The notes: generated by a model from the sequence alone, not told the origin. A stretch of DNA of 64,000 nucleotides from Conexibacter arvalis (GCF_014199525.1 NZ_JACHNU010000001.1:970182-1034181), one strand, 5' to 3'. Positions 1 to 8,385 are shown, numbered from the stretch's first letter. Program-made: numbers and translations.

Positions 1-1
1 C

Positions 2-613
2 GAGGCCGAGTGGGTCGAGGTGCCGTTCCAGGAGCTGATCTCGGCGCAGAAGGCCGGTCGCTTCGACATGGTCGGCATCCCGGTCGTCAACACCGCCGAG
101 CGCGCGCTCGAGGTCGCCTTCGCCGCCGCTCCCGCCTTCCTCGAGGGCACCTACCTGTTCCAGCGCAGAGGGCTCGGCCTCTCCAGAATCGAGCAGCTCA
201 ACGACGGCAGCAAGACGATCGCGCTGCTCGCCGGCTCGGCCCAGGTCAACACCGCCAAGCTGCTGTTCCCGAAGGCGAAGCGCAAGGAGCTGCCCGACGA
301 CGTCGCCGCGACCGCCGACGTCTCGACCGGCCGCTCGGACGCGCTGTTCGTCGGCGACTACGCGATCGGCGACGCCCGCCGCAAGGGCCTCGAGCTGATC
401 CAGCCGAGACCGGTCGCGACCGCCTGGAACACGTACTTCCTGCCGCAGGGCGACATCATCCTGCAGCAGTTCGTCACGACCTTCCTGCAGCAGAAGGCCA
501 GCGACCTGACGCTCGCCAACCTGTGGCAGCAGTTCGTCGCCTCGGACATCGAGAGATACGGCGTCCAGTCGGCGCCCGTGAAGGACCCCTACCTGGCTGC
601 CGCCTACGCCTGA
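2..613 (+). CDS. Polar amino-acid ABC transporter substrate-binding protein, C-terminal part
   Basis: Only the last 203 codons are in the window; the reading frame runs in from the left edge with no stop, so the true start is outside. The fragment is the second lobe of a bacterial extracellular solute-binding protein family 3 domain: a [10 protein letters not shown] segment, then a [13 protein letters not shown] stretch like the hinge region of glutamine/histidine-binding proteins, and a C-terminal helix pair. The protein should bind an amino acid or related small polar solute outside the membrane and deliver it to the permeases encoded downstream. Its stop overlaps the ATG of the ATPase gene (ATGA). 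The substrate cannot be told from the sequence. Confidence 0.85.
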   Translation, partial: EAEWVEVPFQELISAQKAGRFDMVGIPVVNTAERALEVAFAAAPAFLEGTYLFQRRGLGLSRIEQLNDGSKTIALLAGSAQVNTAKLLFPKAKRKELPDDVAATADVSTGRSDALFVGDYAIGDARRKGLELIQPRPVATAWNTYFLPQGDIILQQFVTTFLQQKASDLTLANLWQQFVASDIERYGVQSAPVKDPYLAAAYA

Positions 614-1398
614 TGAGCGCTTCGACCTCGTCCCTGCTGGAGCTCCGGCAGGTGACCAAGCAGTTCGGTGAGACGACCGTCCTCCATCCGACGGACCTCC
701 AGGTGGAGAGGGGCGAGGTCGTCTGCGTCATCGGGCCGAGCGGCTCCGGCAAGTCGACGCTGCTGCGCTGCGTCAACTTCATCGCCCCGCCGACCACCGG
801 CACGATCGTCTTCGACGGCGAGGAGTACCGCCCGCCGAAGGACCATCGCTGGATCCCGGCGCTCGGCATACCGGAGGAGCAGCGCCTCACGAGACTCCGC
901 ACGCAGGTCGGCATGGTCTTCCAGCAGTTCAACGTCTTCCCGCACCTGACCGTGCGGGAGAACGTGGCGCTCGGCCTGCGCAAGACCTGCGGGCTCGGCA
1001 AGAAGGCGGCCGACGCGCGCGCCGTCGAGGAGCTGGGGAAGGTCGGCATGGCCGAGAAGGCCGCCGCCTACCCCGAGCAGCTCTCCGGCGGTCAGAAGCA
1101 GCGCGTCGCGATCGCCCGCGCGCTGGCGCTGGAGCCGAAGCTGATGCTGTTCGACGAGGCGACCTCGGCGCTCGACCCGGAGCTGGTCGGCGGCGTGCTG
1201 CAAATCATGCGCGACCTCGCGGCCGGCGGCATGACGATGATGGTCGTCACCCACGAGATGCGCTTCGCGATGGACGTCGCCGACCGCGTCATCTTCATGG
1301 ACAGAGGCGGGATCGTCGAGCAGGGGACGCCCGAGCAGTTCAAGTCGCCGCAGCACGAGCGCACGCGGGCCTTCCTGAAGTCGATCAACCACGGGTGA
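613..1398 (+). CDS. Polar amino-acid ABC transporter ATP-binding protein
   Basis: A 261-residue cytoplasmic ATPase that powers the importer. Walker [10 protein letters not shown] lies at residues 41-49, the Q-loop at VFQQFN, the ABC signature LSGGQKQR at about 157, Walker [13 protein letters not shown] at about 177, and the switch histidine in VVTHEM. These match the GlnQ/HisP group. A segment of roughly 25 residues between beta-strands (EYRPPKD to EEQRLTRL) is longer than in GlnQ but is seen in related actinobacterial transporters. The ATG at 613 overlaps the preceding stop, so translation is probably coupled; the following permease begins 7 nt after its stop. Confidence 0.93.
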   Translation: MSASTSSLLELRQVTKQFGETTVLHPTDLQVERGEVVCVIGPSGSGKSTLLRCVNFIAPPTTGTIVFDGEEYRPPKDHRWIPALGIPEEQRLTRLRTQVGMVFQQFNVFPHLTVRENVALGLRKTCGLGKKAADARAVEELGKVGMAEKAAAYPEQLSGGQKQRVAIARALALEPKLMLFDEATSALDPELVGGVLQIMRDLAAGGMTMMVVTHEMRFAMDVADRVIFMDRGGIVEQGTPEQFKSPQHERTRAFLKSINHG

Positions 1399-1405
1399 GC
1401 GCGCG

Positions 1406-2077
1406 ATGGTGTTCGCCTTCGACACGACCGTCATCTCGGACCATTCGAGCGAGCTGCTCGACGGGCTCCTGCTGACGGTCGAGGTCGCCGCGCTCGGCTT
1501 CGCGATCGCCGCGCTGCTGGGCCTGCCGCTCGCGCTCGCCGGGCGGTCGCAGTCGCCGCTGCTGCGCGTGCCGGCGACCCTGTGGGTCGGGCTGGCGCGC
1601 GGCGTGCCGCTGCTGATCGTGATCTTCTGGCTCTACTACGCCGCGGCGCAGGAGGGCCTCTTCAGCCTCACCGCCTTCCTCGCCGGCGCGCTGTCGCTCG
1701 GCCTGACCGGCTCGGGCTACATGTCCGAGATCTACCGCACCGCCTTCTCGGCGGTGCCGTCCGGGCAGCGTGAGGGCGCGGCCGCGATCGGCCTGTCGCG
1801 CTGGCAGACCTTCCGGCTGGTGATCTTCCCGCAGGCGCTGCGGACCGCGATCCCGCCCGGCATGAACGTCTTCGTGATGCTGCTGAAGGGCGCGACGCTG
1901 CTGTCGGTGATCGGCCTCGCCGACATGTTCTACACCGCCAAGCTGGTCGCGGTGAACGAGTTCAAGCCGTTCGAGCTGTACACGGCCGCGGCCGTGCTCG
2001 TGATCGCCGTCACGCTCGTCGCCGCGCTCGCGGCCGGCGTCGCCGAGCGGCGCATGTCGAAGGGGGTGCGTCGATGA
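1406..2077 (+). CDS. Polar amino-acid ABC transporter permease (first)
   Basis: A 223-residue inner-membrane protein of the HisM/GlnP family. Hydrophobic segments fit five membrane helices. The binding-protein-dependent transport signature (EAA loop, here SGQREGAAAIGLSRWQ) is present at about residues 118-133 and contacts the ATPase. It probably forms a heterodimer with the next gene product, whose ATG overlaps this stop codon (ATGA at 2074-2077). The ATG at 1406 was chosen because it follows the ATPase stop by 7 nt and starts a normal-length protein. Confidence 0.9.
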   Translation: MVFAFDTTVISDHSSELLDGLLLTVEVAALGFAIAALLGLPLALAGRSQSPLLRVPATLWVGLARGVPLLIVIFWLYYAAAQEGLFSLTAFLAGALSLGLTGSGYMSEIYRTAFSAVPSGQREGAAAIGLSRWQTFRLVIFPQALRTAIPPGMNVFVMLLKGATLLSVIGLADMFYTAKLVAVNEFKPFELYTAAAVLVIAVTLVAALAAGVAERRMSKGVRR

Positions 2078-2829
2078 CGACGACCGTGTTCGCGGCCCTC
2101 GACTTCGGGCCGGTCTGGGAGATGCGCAGCGAGCTGCTGAGCGGCATCGGGACGATGGCGCTCGTCTCCGTCGTCTCGTTCGCGATCGCGATCGTCGGCG
2201 GCCTCGTGCTCGCCGGGATGCGGCAGTCGAGATCGCTCCCGATCAGCTGGGCCGGCTTCGTGCTGATCCAGGTGCTGCGCGGCATCGCGCTGTACGTGCT
2301 GCTGCTGTGGCTGTTCTTCGGCCTCGCGGCGCAGGGCGGCTTCCAGTTCGAGCCGATCCCGGCCGGCATCTTCGCGCTGGCGCTGCTCAACAGCGCCTAC
2401 CTGGCGGAGATCTTCCGCGCCGGCTACGAGGCGGTCCCGCCCGGGCAGAAGGAGGCGGCGCTGGCCTGCGGCCTGCCGAAGCGGACGTGGTTCGGCAAGA
2501 TCCACCTGCCGCAGGTCACGCAGATCACGCTGCCGGCGATGGGCAACGTCTTCGTCGACATCATCAAGGACACCTCGATCCTGTCGGCGATCGGCGTCGC
2601 GGAGCTGCTGCGCGAGAGCCAGCGGTGGGCGCAGTTCTACGAGCTGCCGTTCGAGTTCTACACCGCCGCCGCTGCGATCTACATCGCGATCGTCACGCTC
2701 GTCACGTTCGGCTGGCGCCGCCTCGAGCGCCGCTTCAGCCGCCACCTCCACACCGCCCCGCGCGTCCGACGCTCCCGCGGCCTGCTGTTCGGGATCGGCG
2801 GCAGACCGTCGACCACCACCGCCTCCTGA
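2074..2829 (+). CDS. Polar amino-acid ABC transporter permease (second)
   Basis: A 251-residue inner-membrane permease of the same family as its neighbour, with about five hydrophobic helices and an EAA loop (PGQKEAALACGLPKRTWF). The last 25 residues are basic and proline/serine rich and probably form a cytoplasmic tail. It ends the four-gene importer operon (binding protein, ATPase, two permeases); a strong GC-rich hairpin follows its stop. Confidence 0.9.
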   Translation: MTTTVFAALDFGPVWEMRSELLSGIGTMALVSVVSFAIAIVGGLVLAGMRQSRSLPISWAGFVLIQVLRGIALYVLLLWLFFGLAAQGGFQFEPIPAGIFALALLNSAYLAEIFRAGYEAVPPGQKEAALACGLPKRTWFGKIHLPQVTQITLPAMGNVFVDIIKDTSILSAIGVAELLRESQRWAQFYELPFEFYTAAAAIYIAIVTLVTFGWRRLERRFSRHLHTAPRVRRSRGLLFGIGGRPSTTTAS

Positions 2830-2834
2830 GCTGA

Positions 2835-2871
2835 GCCCCCGCGCGCGTGGCCTTCGGGCCGGCGCGGGGGC
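2835..2871 (+). terminator. GC hairpin after the amino-acid ABC operon
   Basis: Ten-base arms GCCCCCGCGC (2835-2844) and GCGCGGGGGC (2862-2871) enclose a second hairpin, GGCC-TTCG-GGCC, with a stable TTCG tetraloop. There is no T-run, which is usual for GC-rich actinobacteria. It sits between convergent genes and could stop transcription from either side. Confidence 0.65.
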
Positions 2872-2879
2872 GGCGCCGG

Positions 2880-3806
2880 TCACCGCTCGCCGTGCGCCAG
2901 CGCCGCGCCGATCGCGGCCGCGACCCGCGCGGGCCGCTCCGTGACGTCGGCGTGCGTGAAGCGCAGCACGCGCCAGCCGCGCAGCTGGAGCGCGTTCGCC
3001 TTCTCGCGGTCGCGCTGGAAGGCGCGGCGGCCGCGGTGGAACGCCCAGCCGTCGCACTCGACGGCAAGCCCCGCCGCGCGCCAGACGGCGTCGACCTCGA
3101 CCCCCTCGATCGACGCGTTCAGCTCCGGCGCCGGCAGGCCGTGGTCGCGCACCACGGCGAGGAGCGCGATCTCCAGCTCGCTTCGCGTCAGCGTCGCGCC
3201 GGTGCGGGCGTAGTCGGCGATCGCCGCGCGCAGCCGCGCATGGCCTGCACCGGGGCGATGCGCGACCCGCTCCATCGCGGCGCGCAGCTCCCGCGCGTCG
3301 AGCCCACGCACCCGCTCCGCCTCCCCGAGCGCGTGCGCCAGCCGGTCGCGCGTGAGCACGTCGGCGAGGTCGACCAGCGTCCGCGCCACGGTCGTCACCG
3401 GGATCCCGGCGACGGCGGCGGCGTCGGCCGGCGTCACCCTCCTGCGCTCGTACACGCGCAGCGCCCCGCTCGCCGCAGCCGCTCGAGTCGGCGACGTGAC
3501 CTCGATCCGCCCTCCCGGCGCCCACCACCGTCCGATGCCGTGGAGACGAGCCGCGTCGCGGTGGCTCAGCACGGCTCCTCGTCCGCTCGCGAGCACGGCC
3601 GCGAGCCAGAAGCCGTCCTGCGTCAGCCTGCGATGCCCGGCGGCATAGACGCCACGATGGAGTTGGACGAGCGTGCCGCGCCGCAGCCGCGTCTCGATCG
3701 CCCCGCGGTTGAGGCCCGCCGCAAGCAGCTGTCTCCGCGACATCACCCCATACTGATCGTGCGCCAGCGCCGCGACGACCGGATCGATGGCGCTTTGTAC
3801 AGGCAT
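2880..3806 (-). CDS. AbiEi-like winged-helix plus DUF559 nuclease-like protein
   Basis: A 308-residue protein. Residues 1-60 resemble the N-terminal winged helix of type IV (AbiEi) antitoxins: SRRQLLAAG, then a GAIETRLRRG turn and LHRGVYA. The middle is alpha-helical. The C-terminal 110 residues match DUF559, a Vsr/endonuclease-like fold: LNASIEGVEVDAVW, LAVECDGWAFHRGRRAFQRDREK and GWRVLRFTHADV, giving candidate E, D and E/K active-site residues. This architecture is widespread in actinobacteria and its function is not known to me. No toxin gene (AbiEii) is adjacent. The start codon lies in the loop of a 37-bp inverted repeat, consistent with autorepression as known for AbiEi. Confidence 0.8.
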   Translation of the reverse strand: MPVQSAIDPVVAALAHDQYGVMSRRQLLAAGLNRGAIETRLRRGTLVQLHRGVYAAGHRRLTQDGFWLAAVLASGRGAVLSHRDAARLHGIGRWWAPGGRIEVTSPTRAAAASGALRVYERRRVTPADAAAVAGIPVTTVARTLVDLADVLTRDRLAHALGEAERVRGLDARELRAAMERVAHRPGAGHARLRAAIADYARTGATLTRSELEIALLAVVRDHGLPAPELNASIEGVEVDAVWRAAGLAVECDGWAFHRGRRAFQRDREKANALQLRGWRVLRFTHADVTERPARVAAAIGAALAHGER

Positions 3807-3824
3807 GTCCTGTACAGAGCGCCA
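3788..3824. promoter_or_regulatory. Inverted repeat over the start codon of the AbiEi/DUF559 gene
   Basis: Sixteen-base arms (3788-3803 and 3809-3824) pair at 15 of 16 positions around the 5-base loop CATGT. The core is TGTACAGG/CCTGTACA. Read on the minus strand, the loop is ACATG and contains the ATG of the gene. It may be an operator for the winged-helix domain of the gene product, or an mRNA hairpin presenting the start codon. Confidence 0.6.
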
Positions 3825-3853
3825 ATGATCGCCGGGCTCGCCCCCGGCGGGGC

Positions 3854-5596
3854 TCAGCCGGCGGTGAGGTCTTCGATGCGGCGGGGCTTGAAGGGGGCGG
3901 AGGGGGCGAAGAGGTCGAGCTCCTCGGGCGGCCGGGCGGCGCGGCGGGCGCCGATCTCGGCGAGCAGGCCGCCGCAGTAGCGGCCCTGGCAGCCGCCCAT
4001 GCCGGCCCGCGTGACGCGCTTCACCGCGCCGATGTGGCCCATGCCGGCGTCGAACGCCTCCTCCACGGCGCGCAGCGGGACGTTCTCGCAGCGGCAGACG
4101 GGCGTGTCGGGCGCGGCGAGCTGGTCGACCAGGCGGGGCGCCGCGTAGGCGGTCCAGAGCGCGTCCTGGAAGCGGCGCGCTCTCGCGTGCTCGCGCTCGG
4201 CCGACCGCTCGACGGCCGCCTGCGCCTCCGGCACGGTGCGGCCGAGGCTGCGGACGGCGTCGAGGCCGGCGAGCGTGCCGGCCGCCTGCGCGACGCGCGC
4301 TCCGCCGATCCCGCCGCCGTCGCCGACGACCCAGAGGCCGTCGACCGAGGTTCGACCCCGCGAGGAGCGCTCGACGACGAAGCCGCCCTCCTGCTTCGAC
4401 CAGCGGTGGGTCGCGCCGAGCGAGCGGGCCAGCTCGTTGGAGGGGAGGAAGCCGAAGCCGACGCAGACGGCGTCGACCTCGTAGCTCTTCTCGCTGCCGG
4501 GGACGGCGCGGCCGTCGGCGTCGATCTTCGCGACCGTCGCCCGCTCCACCCGGCCGTCGCCCTCGGCGCGCACCAGCGCGCGGCCGTGGAGCACGGGCAC
4601 CCGTCCGCGCGCGAGCGTCGCGCCGTAGCCGGCGCCCTGGACGATCAGGTCGGGGGCCGCGGCCGCCATCCGCGCCAGCGCCGGCGCACGGCGCGGGTCG
4701 GTCAGCCTGGCCAGCTCGGCGAGCGCGACGACCTTCGCGCCGCCGCGCACCAGCTCGGCGGCGACCTGCATGTTGAGCGGGCCGTTGCCGGAGACGAGCA
4801 CGCGGGTGCCGGGGGCGACCTGGTACGCGCGCAGCAGCGTCTGCGCCGCGCCGGTCGTGATCACGCCGGGGAGCGTCCAGCCGGGCAGCGGCACGCCGCG
4901 CTCATAGGCGCCGGTCGCCGCGATCAGCGCGCGGGGACGGAGCGTCAGGTCGCCGTCGGGCGTGGTCGCCAGCAGCTCGTCGACGGCGGGCGCGCCCCAG
5001 ATCTGGACGCCGGCGAGCAGCTCCACGCCGGCGGCGCGGGCGCGCGCGATCAGCCTGCGGCCCGAGCGGTACTGCGCGTCGAGGCGCCGCTCGTCGGAGA
5101 CGAGCGCCTCCGGCGGCTGCTTGTAGTACTGCCCGCCGAGCTTGGCACGCTCGTCGGCGAGGACGACGTCGAGCCCGGCCTCCGCGGCGGCGACGGCGGC
5201 GGCGAGCCCGGCCGGTCCCCCGCCCACGACGAGCAGGTCGCAGACGCGCTCGCGGGCCGGCGCGGGGGCGCCGGCCGTCTCCTCGTCGCGCGCGGCGAGC
5301 GCCGCGAGGTCGGGGCGCGCCGGCTGGTGCGCGACGGCCATCCCGTCGCGGACCGGCGTCATGCAGGCGCGGAAGCCGGGCTCGCCGTCGACCTCGACGA
5401 GGCACTCCTGGCAGACGCCCATCCCGCAGAAGATCCCGCGCGTGTCGCCGTCGATCGTCTCGCGGCAAGAGAGCTCGCCGGCGGCGACGAGCGCGGAGGC
5501 GACGGTGTCGGTCGCGCGCGCCTCCAGCCGCCGGCCGGCGAAGGTGATCTGGATCGTCTCGGGGGCGGCTTCGAGGCCGGTGCTGCGAATTCGCAC
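3854..5596 (-). CDS. Fused [2Fe-2S]/FAD oxidoreductase, opine/hydroxyproline dehydrogenase-like
   Basis: A 580-residue cytoplasmic enzyme joining two subunits that are usually separate. Residues 15-95 are a ferredoxin-like [2Fe-2S] domain with C57, C62, C65 and C78. Residues 117-460 are a pyridine-nucleotide-disulfide-type FAD domain beginning VVGGGPAGLAAA. The C-terminus is a BFD-like [2Fe-2S] domain with CRCEN and GGCQGRYC. This corresponds to the gamma plus alpha subunits of opine oxidase, hydrogen cyanide synthase (HcnA, HcnB) and D-hydroxyproline dehydrogenase. A DAO-type beta subunit that would oxidise the substrate amine is not adjacent, so partner and substrate are unknown. The start is GTG at 5596. 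It is divergent from the IclR gene, which probably regulates it. Confidence 0.82.
   Translation of the reverse strand: MRIRSTGLEAAPETIQITFAGRRLEARATDTVASALVAAGELSCRETIDGDTRGIFCGMGVCQECLVEVDGEPGFRACMTPVRDGMAVAHQPARPDLAALAARDEETAGAPAPARERVCDLLVVGGGPAGLAAAVAAAEAGLDVVLADERAKLGGQYYKQPPEALVSDERRLDAQYRSGRRLIARARAAGVELLAGVQIWGAPAVDELLATTPDGDLTLRPRALIAATGAYERGVPLPGWTLPGVITTGAAQTLLRAYQVAPGTRVLVSGNGPLNMQVAAELVRGGAKVVALAELARLTDPRRAPALARMAAAAPDLIVQGAGYGATLARGRVPVLHGRALVRAEGDGRVERATVAKIDADGRAVPGSEKSYEVDAVCVGFGFLPSNELARSLGATHRWSKQEGGFVVERSSRGRTSVDGLWVVGDGGGIGGARVAQAAGTLAGLDAVRSLGRTVPEAQAAVERSAEREHARARRFQDALWTAYAAPRLVDQLAAPDTPVCRCENVPLRAVEEAFDAGMGHIGAVKRVTRAGMGGCQGRYCGGLLAEIGARRAARPPEELDLFAPSAPFKPRRIEDLTAG
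5584..5595. promoter_or_regulatory. Palindrome TGCGAATTCGCA, probable IclR operator
   Basis: A perfect 12-bp palindrome overlapping the GTG start of the oxidoreductase gene and facing the divergent IclR gene. A close relative, TGCGAACCTTCGCA, lies between the aminotransferase and semialdehyde dehydrogenase genes at 14083. Regulator assignment is inference. Confidence 0.45.
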
Positions 5597-5714
5597 TTGT
5601 CAGTCGCTGACGGAGAGGGAACGGGTTAGGATGTGCGCATAGCGGTCAGTCCGTGCGGTCTACGAACGATTGTACATTCCGACCGACGTCACGACGCTTC
5701 AGGAGAGAGAGCCG

Positions 5715-5759
5715 ATGTCCCAGTCCACCGCTACAGTTCCCCGCCACCGTGGCCGCTGA
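5715..5759 (+). other. Short ORF with strong ribosome site, out of frame with the IclR gene
   Basis: AGGAGAGAGA at 5701-5710 is the best ribosome-binding site in this intergenic region. The ATG after it (5715) opens a 14-codon frame (MSQSTATVPRHRGR) ending at TGA 5757-5759, which overlaps the only in-frame IclR start by 11 nt. Removing one C from the CCCC run just after 5735 would fuse this start to the IclR frame and give a natural N-terminus (MSQSTATVPATVAAEL). It is either a translationally coupled leader peptide or the true start displaced by a one-base indel. Confidence 0.5.
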
Positions 5760-6582
5760 GCTCGTACCGGAAGGGGCAGACCGGGACTACGTCGCGTCGC
5801 TCGCGCGCGGCCTCAGCGTGATCCGGGCCTTCAGCCGCGCCCGCCCGAGCATGACGCTGAGCGAGGTCGCCGCCTCCGCCGACATGAACCGCGCCGCCGC
5901 GCGCCGCTTCCTGCTCACGCTGGTGCGGGAGGGGTATGCCGAGACCGACGGCAAGTACTTCCGGCTGCGCCCGAAGATCCTCGAGCTCGGCTTCTCGGCG
6001 CTCTCGTCGCTGACCTTCGCCGAGATCGCCGAGCCGCCGATGGAGGACCTCGCCGCCGAGCTCGGCGAGACCTGCCTCGCCGCGGTCCTCGACGGCGACG
6101 ACTGCGTCTACATCGCGAAGGCGAGCGCGCCGCGCGTCGTCTCGGTCGACATAGACGTCGGCAGCTCCCTGCCGGCCTTCGCGATGTCGACCGGCCGCGT
6201 CCTGCTCGGCGCGCTCGGCGACGAGGAGCTCGACCGCTGGCTCGACGAGTTCCGTCCGGCCAAGTACACCGACCGCACCGTCACCTCCCGCGCCCGCCTC
6301 AAGCAGGATGTCGCGGAGGTGCGCGAGCAGGGCTGGTCGATCGTCGACCAGGAGTACGAGATCGGCTTCCGCTCGCTGTCGGTCCCGATCAAGGACCAGG
6401 GCGGCGCGATCGTCGCCGCGCTCAACATCTGCTGCCCGAGCCCGCGGGTCTCGCTCGAGCAGATGCGCAAGGAGTTCCTGCCGGCCGCGAGACGGACGGC
6501 CGAGGAGATCCAGCGCTCGCTGCCGGAGGAGTACCGCAGGCGCGCGAGCGACCTGCGCAAGCCGACGCGGCGCGTCCGCTAG
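5749..6582 (+). CDS. IclR-family transcriptional regulator (PcaR/PobR-like)
   Basis: About 277 residues from the GTG at 5749. The winged helix-turn-helix begins at RDYVASLARGLSVIRAF and continues through the recognition helix MNRAAARRFLLTLVREGY, followed by the IclR effector domain with VYIAKASAP, PAFAMSTGRVLLG and the C-terminal AALNICCPS core. The RDYVASLxRGL/AAxRRFLLTL signature is typical of the PcaR/PcaU group that senses aromatic acids and their breakdown products. GTG 5749 has no ribosome site; the strong site belongs to the out-of-frame ATG at 5715, so the real N-terminus is uncertain. It probably controls the divergent oxidoreductase. Confidence 0.85.
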   Translation: MAAELVPEGADRDYVASLARGLSVIRAFSRARPSMTLSEVAASADMNRAAARRFLLTLVREGYAETDGKYFRLRPKILELGFSALSSLTFAEIAEPPMEDLAAELGETCLAAVLDGDDCVYIAKASAPRVVSVDIDVGSSLPAFAMSTGRVLLGALGDEELDRWLDEFRPAKYTDRTVTSRARLKQDVAEVREQGWSIVDQEYEIGFRSLSVPIKDQGGAIVAALNICCPSPRVSLEQMRKEFLPAARRTAEEIQRSLPEEYRRRASDLRKPTRRVR

Positions 6583-6591
6583 CGCGGCGAG

Positions 6592-6636
6592 CCGAGCGCG
6601 CGGGCCGGCGCGGGAGCCCGCGCCGCCCGCGCGCTC
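6592..6636. terminator. Long GC hairpin between convergent IclR genes
   Basis: An outer stem (GAGCGCGCG... against CCCGCGCGCTC) encloses an inner stem GGCGCGGG-AG-CCCGCGCC. The right arm touches the stop codon of the minus-strand gene. Its placement between two converging genes suggests a two-way terminator. Confidence 0.6.
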
Positions 6637-7444
6637 AGCGCGCCAGGTCGGCCTCGATCGCCGAGGCGGCCCGCCGCAATGCCGGCAGCAGGACCCGCTC
6701 GGCCTCCTCGCGCGTGCGCCGCGCGACGTGGGTCGAGACGTTGATCGCCGCGACCGTGCGGCCGCTGCGGTCGTGGATCGGGACGCTGATCGCCAGCAGC
6801 CCCTCCTCCAGCTCGCCCTCGACGACGGCGTAGCCGCCGCGGCGGATGCAGACGAGCAGCTCGCGCAGCTTCGCCGGGTCGGTGACGGTGCTCGGCAGGT
6901 GCTGCTCCAGCCTCGCGCGCGCGAGGTAGGCGTCGAGCTGGTCGTCGGGGAGCGCGGCGAGCAGCACGCGGCCCATCGAGGTCGCCGCCGCCGGCATCCG
7001 CGAGCCGACGTTGACGTCGGCGGTCATGATCGCCGGCCCGGTCGCCTTCGCGACGTAGACGACGTCGTCGCCGTCGAGGATCGAGACCTCGCTGGAGTCC
7101 TGCACGTCGGCGACGAGCTGCTCGATGTGGCGCTGGGCGACCTCGGGCAGCGTCAGGCTCGACAGGTAGGCGTAGCCGAGCTCGAGCACGCGCGGCGTCA
7201 GCGAGAACTGGCGCCCGTCGCTGGCGACGTAGCCGAGCTCGGAGAGCGTCAGCAGGAAGCGGCGCGCGGCGGCGCGCGTCAGGCCGGTCGCGGTCGCGAT
7301 CTGGGTCACCGTCTGCGACGGCGTCTGCGGACCGAAGCTGCGGATGATCGCGAGCGCGCGGTCGACCGACTGGACGAAGTCGCGCGAGCGCGGGGCGGGC
7401 GCCGGCGCGGCTCCGTCGGGCCGCTCGGGCGCGACGTCGGTCAC
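6635..7444 (-). CDS. IclR-family transcriptional regulator
   Basis: A 269-residue regulator. The N-terminal wHTH contains DFVQSVDRALAIIRSF and TRAAARRFLLTLSELGY; the effector domain contains VVYVAKATGP, ATSMGRVLLAAL and VEGELEEGLLAISVP. It is related to, but clearly different from, the IclR protein encoded convergently just next to it. The GTG at 7444 overlaps the TGA of the dehydrogenase gene, making it the last gene of the aminotransferase-kinase-gcvPA-gcvPB-dehydrogenase operon. This suggests feedback control of that operon by its own product, with the divergent 14.05-14.18 kb region as a likely target. Confidence 0.9.
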   Translation of the reverse strand: MTDVAPERPDGAAPAPAPRSRDFVQSVDRALAIIRSFGPQTPSQTVTQIATATGLTRAAARRFLLTLSELGYVASDGRQFSLTPRVLELGYAYLSSLTLPEVAQRHIEQLVADVQDSSEVSILDGDDVVYVAKATGPAIMTADVNVGSRMPAAATSMGRVLLAALPDDQLDAYLARARLEQHLPSTVTDPAKLRELLVCIRRGGYAVVEGELEEGLLAISVPIHDRSGRTVAAINVSTHVARRTREEAERVLLPALRRAASAIEADLAR

Positions 7445-8385
7445 AGTCCCAGCTCCCGCCGCGCGCGCTCGAAGCCCATCAGCGTCTCGTCGCGCCACGC
7501 GACCCGCTCCTCCCACTGCGCGAGCGGCAGGCGGGCGCGCCGCTGGCGCGTCACCTCCGCGACCAGCTCGGGCGTCCACGGGTCGTCCTGGCCGCGCTCG
7601 GCGCCCATGCGGGCATAGGCCGGCCCCATCTTCTCGGCGTGCGAGGCGATCCCGCCGCGCGTGTTGAGGTCGACCGTCTCGAACGGGCCGATCGCGGCCC
7701 AGCGGCGGCCGAGGCCGTCGCGCATCACGCGGTCGACGTCCTCGACGGTCGCCACCCCGTCGCGCACGAGGCAGTAGGCCTCGCGCAGGACGGCGCCCTG
7801 GAGGCGGTTGAAGAGGAAGCCCTCGACCTCGGCGCCGACGCGCACCGGTCTCATCCCGGCGGCCTCGAACAGCGCCTCCGCGCGGTCGACGACGTCGGGC
7901 GCGGTGAACGGCGCCGGCACCAGCTCGACGACCGGCAGCAGGTACGGCGGGTTGCCGGGATGGGCGACGAGGCAGCGCGAGCGCCCCGGCAGGTCGGCGG
8001 CGAAGCGCGACGCCGGCAGCGCCGAGGAGGACGAGGCGAGGATCGCGCTCGCGGGCGCGAGCAGGTCGAGCCGCTCGAACAGCTCGCGCTTCAGCTCGAC
8101 CCGCTCCGGTGCGCACTCCTGCACGAGCACGGCGTCGCGGACCGCGTCGGTCAGCTCGGCGTGGCGCGCCACGCGCGCCGCGATCGCGGCCGGCTCCTCC
8201 GACAGCAGCCGGTGCCCGGCGAGCAGCGCGAGCCGCTCGTCGAGCTCGGCGGCCGCGGCGTCGAGGCGCGTCGGATCGGGGTCGTGGAGCGCGACGCGGT
8301 GGCCGGCGCGGGCGAAGACGATCGCCCACGCGACCCCGATCGAGCCGGAGCCGACGATCGCCACCGGCCCGGCGAGACCGCTCAC
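7441..8385 (-). CDS. Lambda-crystallin-type 3-hydroxyacid dehydrogenase
   Basis: A 314-residue NAD-dependent dehydrogenase of the 3-hydroxyacyl-CoA dehydrogenase superfamily. The Rossmann motif is VAIVGSGSIGVAWA. QECAPE, LASSSSALPASRFA, VAHPGNPPYLLPVVELVP and GPFETVDLNTRGG resemble mammalian lambda-crystallin/L-gulonate 3-dehydrogenase more than acyl-CoA enzymes. The histidine in VAHPGNPP is the expected catalytic residue. It probably oxidises a free 3-hydroxyacid or reduces a 3-oxoacid; L-carnitine dehydrogenase is an alternative. The GTG at 8385 overlaps the gcvPB stop, and the stop overlaps the IclR start, so it is fully coupled in the operon. Confidence 0.85.
   Translation of the reverse strand: MSGLAGPVAIVGSGSIGVAWAIVFARAGHRVALHDPDPTRLDAAAAELDERLALLAGHRLLSEEPAAIAARVARHAELTDAVRDAVLVQECAPERVELKRELFERLDLLAPASAILASSSSALPASRFAADLPGRSRCLVAHPGNPPYLLPVVELVPAPFTAPDVVDRAEALFEAAGMRPVRVGAEVEGFLFNRLQGAVLREAYCLVRDGVATVEDVDRVMRDGLGRRWAAIGPFETVDLNTRGGIASHAEKMGPAYARMGAERGQDDPWTPELVAEVTRQRRARLPLAQWEERVAWRDETLMGFERARRELGL

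Noticed and set aside
2880-3806. Complete type IV toxin-antitoxin system
   Set aside because: Only the AbiEi-like antitoxin-type N-terminus is present; no AbiEii nucleotidyltransferase toxin gene lies on either side.
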